Shown here one piece after another: positions 22,697 through 24,853 of a stretch of DNA of 24,853 nucleotides. This stretch comes from Spirochaetales bacterium (lineage in GTDB: Bacteria; Spirochaetota; Spirochaetia; SZUA-6). The stretch is taken from the NCBI GenBank assembly GCA_003233545.1, contig QILZ01000013.1, positions 1 through 24,853 of the forward strand, given 5' to 3'. The notes beneath the pieces are model-generated. The model was not told the origin of the DNA and did no database searches. It saw only the letters and a list, made by a program, of their open reading frames with translations. The translations under genes and the position numbers were made by a program. Position 1 is the first letter of the stretch; each line of letters opens with the position of its first letter.

Positions 22697-23752
22697 ATGG
22701 CACGTAAGAATCTATTAAAGGGGTTCAAAAGGCCTAAGGGTATCACTTTTGAGCATAGTGAACTTACGCCCAATTATGGTAGATTTATAGCATATCCATT
22801 TGAACGTGGTTATGGGGTAACGATAGGAAACACTTTAAGAAGAATACTTTTATCTTCGATTCAGGGATATGCAATAACAGGTATTAAGATTACAAGTTAT
22901 AACAGTGAGGGTAATCCTCATATGGTGACTAATGAATTCGAACCCATACCTGAGGTTGTAGAGGACACTCCTGATTTAATAAATAATCTGAAACAAATTA
23001 AAATCGAGCTGGATGATGAGCTGGAAGATAAGGTTATTACGATAGAGAAAAAGGGAGCCGGAGATTTTATTGCCGGAGACCTCGAGGTCGATAACTTGAT
23101 TAAAATACTGAATAAAGACCTGCACATAGCAACACTGATGGAAAATGCGAATATAGATATTGAAATGCAGATAGATCTTGGAAGAGGATATATATCTGCC
23201 GAACGGAATGAAAAATACGTAGAGGTTGTGGGGACAATTCCGATAGATGCTATCTTTTCTCCGATAATTAAGGCTAAATATTCCGTAGAAAATGCCCGTG
23301 TCGGACAAAGAACAGATTATGACAAACTTATTCTGGAATTGTGGAGCGACGGGACAATGGCGCCTGACGACGCTCTTGCGGAAGCTGCAAAAATAGCGAA
23401 AGATCATTTTACTATTTTTATTAACTTCGATGAACAGGAAACTATCGAAGAAGATGAGATCGACGAGGAAGAAGAGCGAATTAAAGCCCTCCTGGGTACA
23501 CCTGTCGAAGAGCTGGAGCTTTCCGTGCGGTCGAGTAACTGCTTAAGGAATGCGAATATAAGGACAATAGGTGATTTAACGAGAAAGACAGAAGAAGAAA
23601 TAGCAAAGACAAGGAATTTCGGCAAGAAATCGTTACAGGAGATTAAAGAAAAGTTAAAAGAGAGAAGCTTAACGCTTGGAATGACAGATTATAGTGTATT
23701 GAAAAAATTAAATACTATTGAAGCTGAAAAGGATAAACCAAATGAAGCATAG
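22697..23752 (+). CDS. rpoA: RNA polymerase alpha subunit
   Basis: Alpha dimerises to start RNA polymerase assembly and its C-terminal domain binds UP elements and activators. Length 351 residues, a little over the E. coli size (329). The N-terminal domain has the dimer motif ERGYGVTIGNTLRRILLSSI and the RVGQRTDYDKLILELW element. An acidic linker (EEDEIDEEEE, about 252-261) leads to the C-terminal domain, where VRSSNCL gives Arg278 and Asn281, equivalent to the DNA-contacting E. coli Arg265 and Asn268, and GKKSLQEIKEKL is the conserved helix. The end overlaps rplQ by 11 bases. Confidence 0.98.
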   Translation: MARKNLLKGFKRPKGITFEHSELTPNYGRFIAYPFERGYGVTIGNTLRRILLSSIQGYAITGIKITSYNSEGNPHMVTNEFEPIPEVVEDTPDLINNLKQIKIELDDELEDKVITIEKKGAGDFIAGDLEVDNLIKILNKDLHIATLMENANIDIEMQIDLGRGYISAERNEKYVEVVGTIPIDAIFSPIIKAKYSVENARVGQRTDYDKLILELWSDGTMAPDDALAEAAKIAKDHFTIFINFDEQETIEEDEIDEEEERIKALLGTPVEELELSVRSSNCLRNANIRTIGDLTRKTEEEIAKTRNFGKKSLQEIKEKLKERSLTLGMTDYSVLKKLNTIEAEKDKPNEA

Positions 23753-24164
23753 GATAGGTTTTAACAGGTTAAGGAGAAAAGCCAGCCATAGAAAGGCTCT
23801 GCACAGGAGTATGGCAACTGCTTTGTTTAAATATGAAAGGATAAGAACTACAAAGGCAAAAGCTAAGGAAATTCGCAGAACGGCAGAAAAGATGATTACA
23901 CGGGCTAAAGTAGATAATGTTCATAACAGGAGAATAATTTTTAAGAATATAAAGGATAGCTATATTTTAAATAAATTGTTTACCGAGATTGCTCCTCGTT
24001 TTATCGACAGGCCCGGAGGATATACCAGAATGCTGAAACTTGGTTTTAGATATAGCGATGCATCGGAAATGGTACTGCTTGAACTTGTGGAAAGAAAAGA
24101 AATCGTAAGGAAGAGAAAGAAAAAGGAAGAGGCTGTCGAGGGATCCGCGTCGAAGGAGAGTTAG
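23742..24164 (+). CDS. rplQ: 50S ribosomal protein L17
   Basis: L17 binds at the rim of the peptide exit tunnel. From ATG 23742 it has 140 residues; the frame is open back to ATG 23718 within rpoA, but MKHRIGFNRLRRKASHRKAL matches the family start. Conserved stretches are TALFKYERIRTTKAKAKEIRRTAEKMIT and PGGYTRMLKLGFRYSDASEMVLLEL, each described by its core. A Lys/Glu-rich tail (KRKKKEEAVEGSASKES) extends beyond the minimal protein. The stop is followed by a strong terminator 31 bases on. Confidence 0.97.
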   Translation: MKHRIGFNRLRRKASHRKALHRSMATALFKYERIRTTKAKAKEIRRTAEKMITRAKVDNVHNRRIIFKNIKDSYILNKLFTEIAPRFIDRPGGYTRMLKLGFRYSDASEMVLLELVERKEIVRKRKKKEEAVEGSASKES

Positions 24165-24191
24165 TCAATATCAAAATTAGCGAATAGAGAT

Positions 24192-24782
24192 ATGGGGGAA
24201 GATACGTGGTTTTGCGAAAATGTATCTTCCTCTTTTTTATTTATTGCAGGTCTTATTTTTTCGGTCTCTGTTATCCTGCAAAAAAATATAATTTTAAAAG
24301 CAGGACAATTTCTGTTATTTTTGACCCTTTCCGCGTTAATCGGAAGAAGGATACGGTATTTTCTAAATATTATTTTTCTTTTTATTACAGTTATTTTTAA
24401 TATCCTGGCTCCGGCCGGTCGTGTCCTTTTTTATCTGTTCAAATTTCCTGTTACAGAAGATGCCCTGAAATCAGGCTTAAGCAAGGGTCTTACGATTATT
24501 ACTCTGATATATATTTCGCAATTTACCGTAAGACGGAATATGAAGCTTCCAGGTAAATTAGGAATCTTGCTCGGATCTGCTTTTAACTACGTAAATGAAT
24601 TGATGCTGAGTAAAAATAAAATCGTTATAAAGGAAGCTTTTAAAAGTATTGATAAATTATTACTGGAAACGTATAAAAAAGATAATGTGGATTTAAATAT
24701 AAATCATTGCAGAACTACGATTTTAGGTGTTATCATTATATCATTATTGGTTACTATAAATGTCGGATTACTCTATTTTTAA
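24192..24782 (+). CDS. Predicted integral membrane protein, function not recognised
   Basis: A 196-residue hydrophobic protein that I do not recognise with confidence. By eye, membrane segments lie near 14-30, 34-50, 54-74, 96-112 and 176-195, with a charged cytoplasmic-type stretch at 113-172. The region 77-112 (GRVLFYLFKFPVTEDALKSG and following) loosely resembles the core of ECF-transporter T components (EcfT/CbiQ), but the Ala-Arg motifs typical of that family were not seen, so this is only a suggestion. The start is uncertain: ATG 24192 is the only ATG before codon 117, has a poor ribosome binding site, and its codons 2-16 form a strong terminator hairpin. It is in the same frame as rplQ, ten codons after its stop. 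Base and codon use are more A/T-rich than the neighbours. Confidence 0.6.
   Translation: MGEDTWFCENVSSSFLFIAGLIFSVSVILQKNIILKAGQFLLFLTLSALIGRRIRYFLNIIFLFITVIFNILAPAGRVLFYLFKFPVTEDALKSGLSKGLTIITLIYISQFTVRRNMKLPGKLGILLGSAFNYVNELMLSKNKIVIKEAFKSIDKLLLETYKKDNVDLNINHCRTTILGVIIISLLVTINVGLLYF
24195..24238 (+). terminator. Strong intrinsic terminator after rplQ, overlapping next gene start
   Basis: Arm 24195-24205 (GGGGAAGATAC) pairs with 24222-24232 (GTATCTTCCTC) over 11 base pairs with one G-U; a further two pairs are possible inward. Six T follow (24233-24238), then A and more T. It is placed to end the long S10-spc-alpha transcript 31 bases after the rplQ stop. It occupies codons 2-16 of the downstream reading frame. 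Confidence 0.85.
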
Positions 24783-24833
24783 GCTAACGGGCGCCTGCGA
24801 TTATAGCCGATAAATAGATAAGGAAAAGAAGAA

Positions 24834-24853
24834 ATGTTTGGCAGGGACCTTCT
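24834..24853 (+). CDS. Probable start of the next gene (cut by window end)
   Basis: ATG 24834 preceded by AAGGAAAAG (24820-24828) at good spacing, 51 bases after the stop of the membrane-protein gene. Only six full codons, beginning Met-Phe-Gly-Arg-Asp-Leu, are inside the window, so no product can be named. Confidence 0.4.

Noticed and set aside
24206..24400. Small frame from GTG 24206 with a G-run upstream
   Set aside because: The G-run is the terminator stem, the product is not protein-like, and the overlapping 24192 frame is longer and has clear membrane segments.
1..24853. Insertion sequences, CRISPR repeats, tRNA genes, riboswitches, foreign islands
   Set aside because: None seen; the gene array is continuous and all genes belong to the conserved core set except the last two.

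Overview
The window is a 24.9 kb stretch of bacterial chromosome holding one unbroken, plus-strand run of transcription and translation genes: the 3' part of rpoB, then rpoC, the str group (rpsL, rpsG, fusA, tuf), the S10 group (rpsJ to rpsQ), the spc group (rplN to secY, then rpmJ) and the alpha group (rpsM, rpsK, rpsD, rpoA, rplQ). It ends with an unrecognised membrane-protein gene and the first bases of another gene. By eye, base composition is in the low-to-mid 40s % GC. The organism looks like a spirochaete of the order Spirochaetales, probably not a reduced-genome one. The main reasons are the EF-Tu sequence, which matches Treponema-type EF-Tu as I remember it, and an Asn at the RpoB position equivalent to E. 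coli Ser531, a known spirochaete signature.

Layout. 1-6318: rpoB (5' end outside the window) and rpoC, 9 bases apart. 6319-6562: the only sizeable non-coding gap (244 bases), with two promoter-like sequences, a weak terminator-like hairpin and three inverted repeats. 6563-9516: rpsL, rpsG, fusA. 9517-9596: tuf leader with a perfect TATAAT and a hairpin just before a strong ribosome binding site. 9597-10787: tuf. 10794-10823: strong intrinsic terminator. 10838-24164: 28 genes from rpsJ to rplQ, with gaps never above 22 bases and four overlapping gene pairs; I could find no internal promoter-sized gap. 24195-24238: a second strong intrinsic terminator, which lies inside the first codons of the following membrane-protein reading frame (24192-24782). 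24834-end: likely start of the next gene.

The genes work as one unit. RpoB, RpoC and RpoA are the catalytic and assembly subunits of RNA polymerase. Twelve small-subunit and sixteen large-subunit ribosomal proteins build the ribosome. EF-Tu and EF-G drive elongation, and SecY is the membrane channel for exported nascent proteins. Almost all products are of normal length with key residues intact.

I found no mobile element, CRISPR array, RNA gene or convincing undescribed system. The points worth a second look are regulatory: the rpoC-rpsL gap, the tuf-rpsJ terminator that leaves no room for a downstream promoter, and the terminator overlapping the last full gene. Also of interest are the rifamycin-resistance residue in RpoB, a Gly-to-Ser change in EF-Tu, and the compact str-S10-spc-alpha arrangement, which in Borrelia and Treponema pallidum is split up. 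Comparisons with those genomes are from memory and were not searched.
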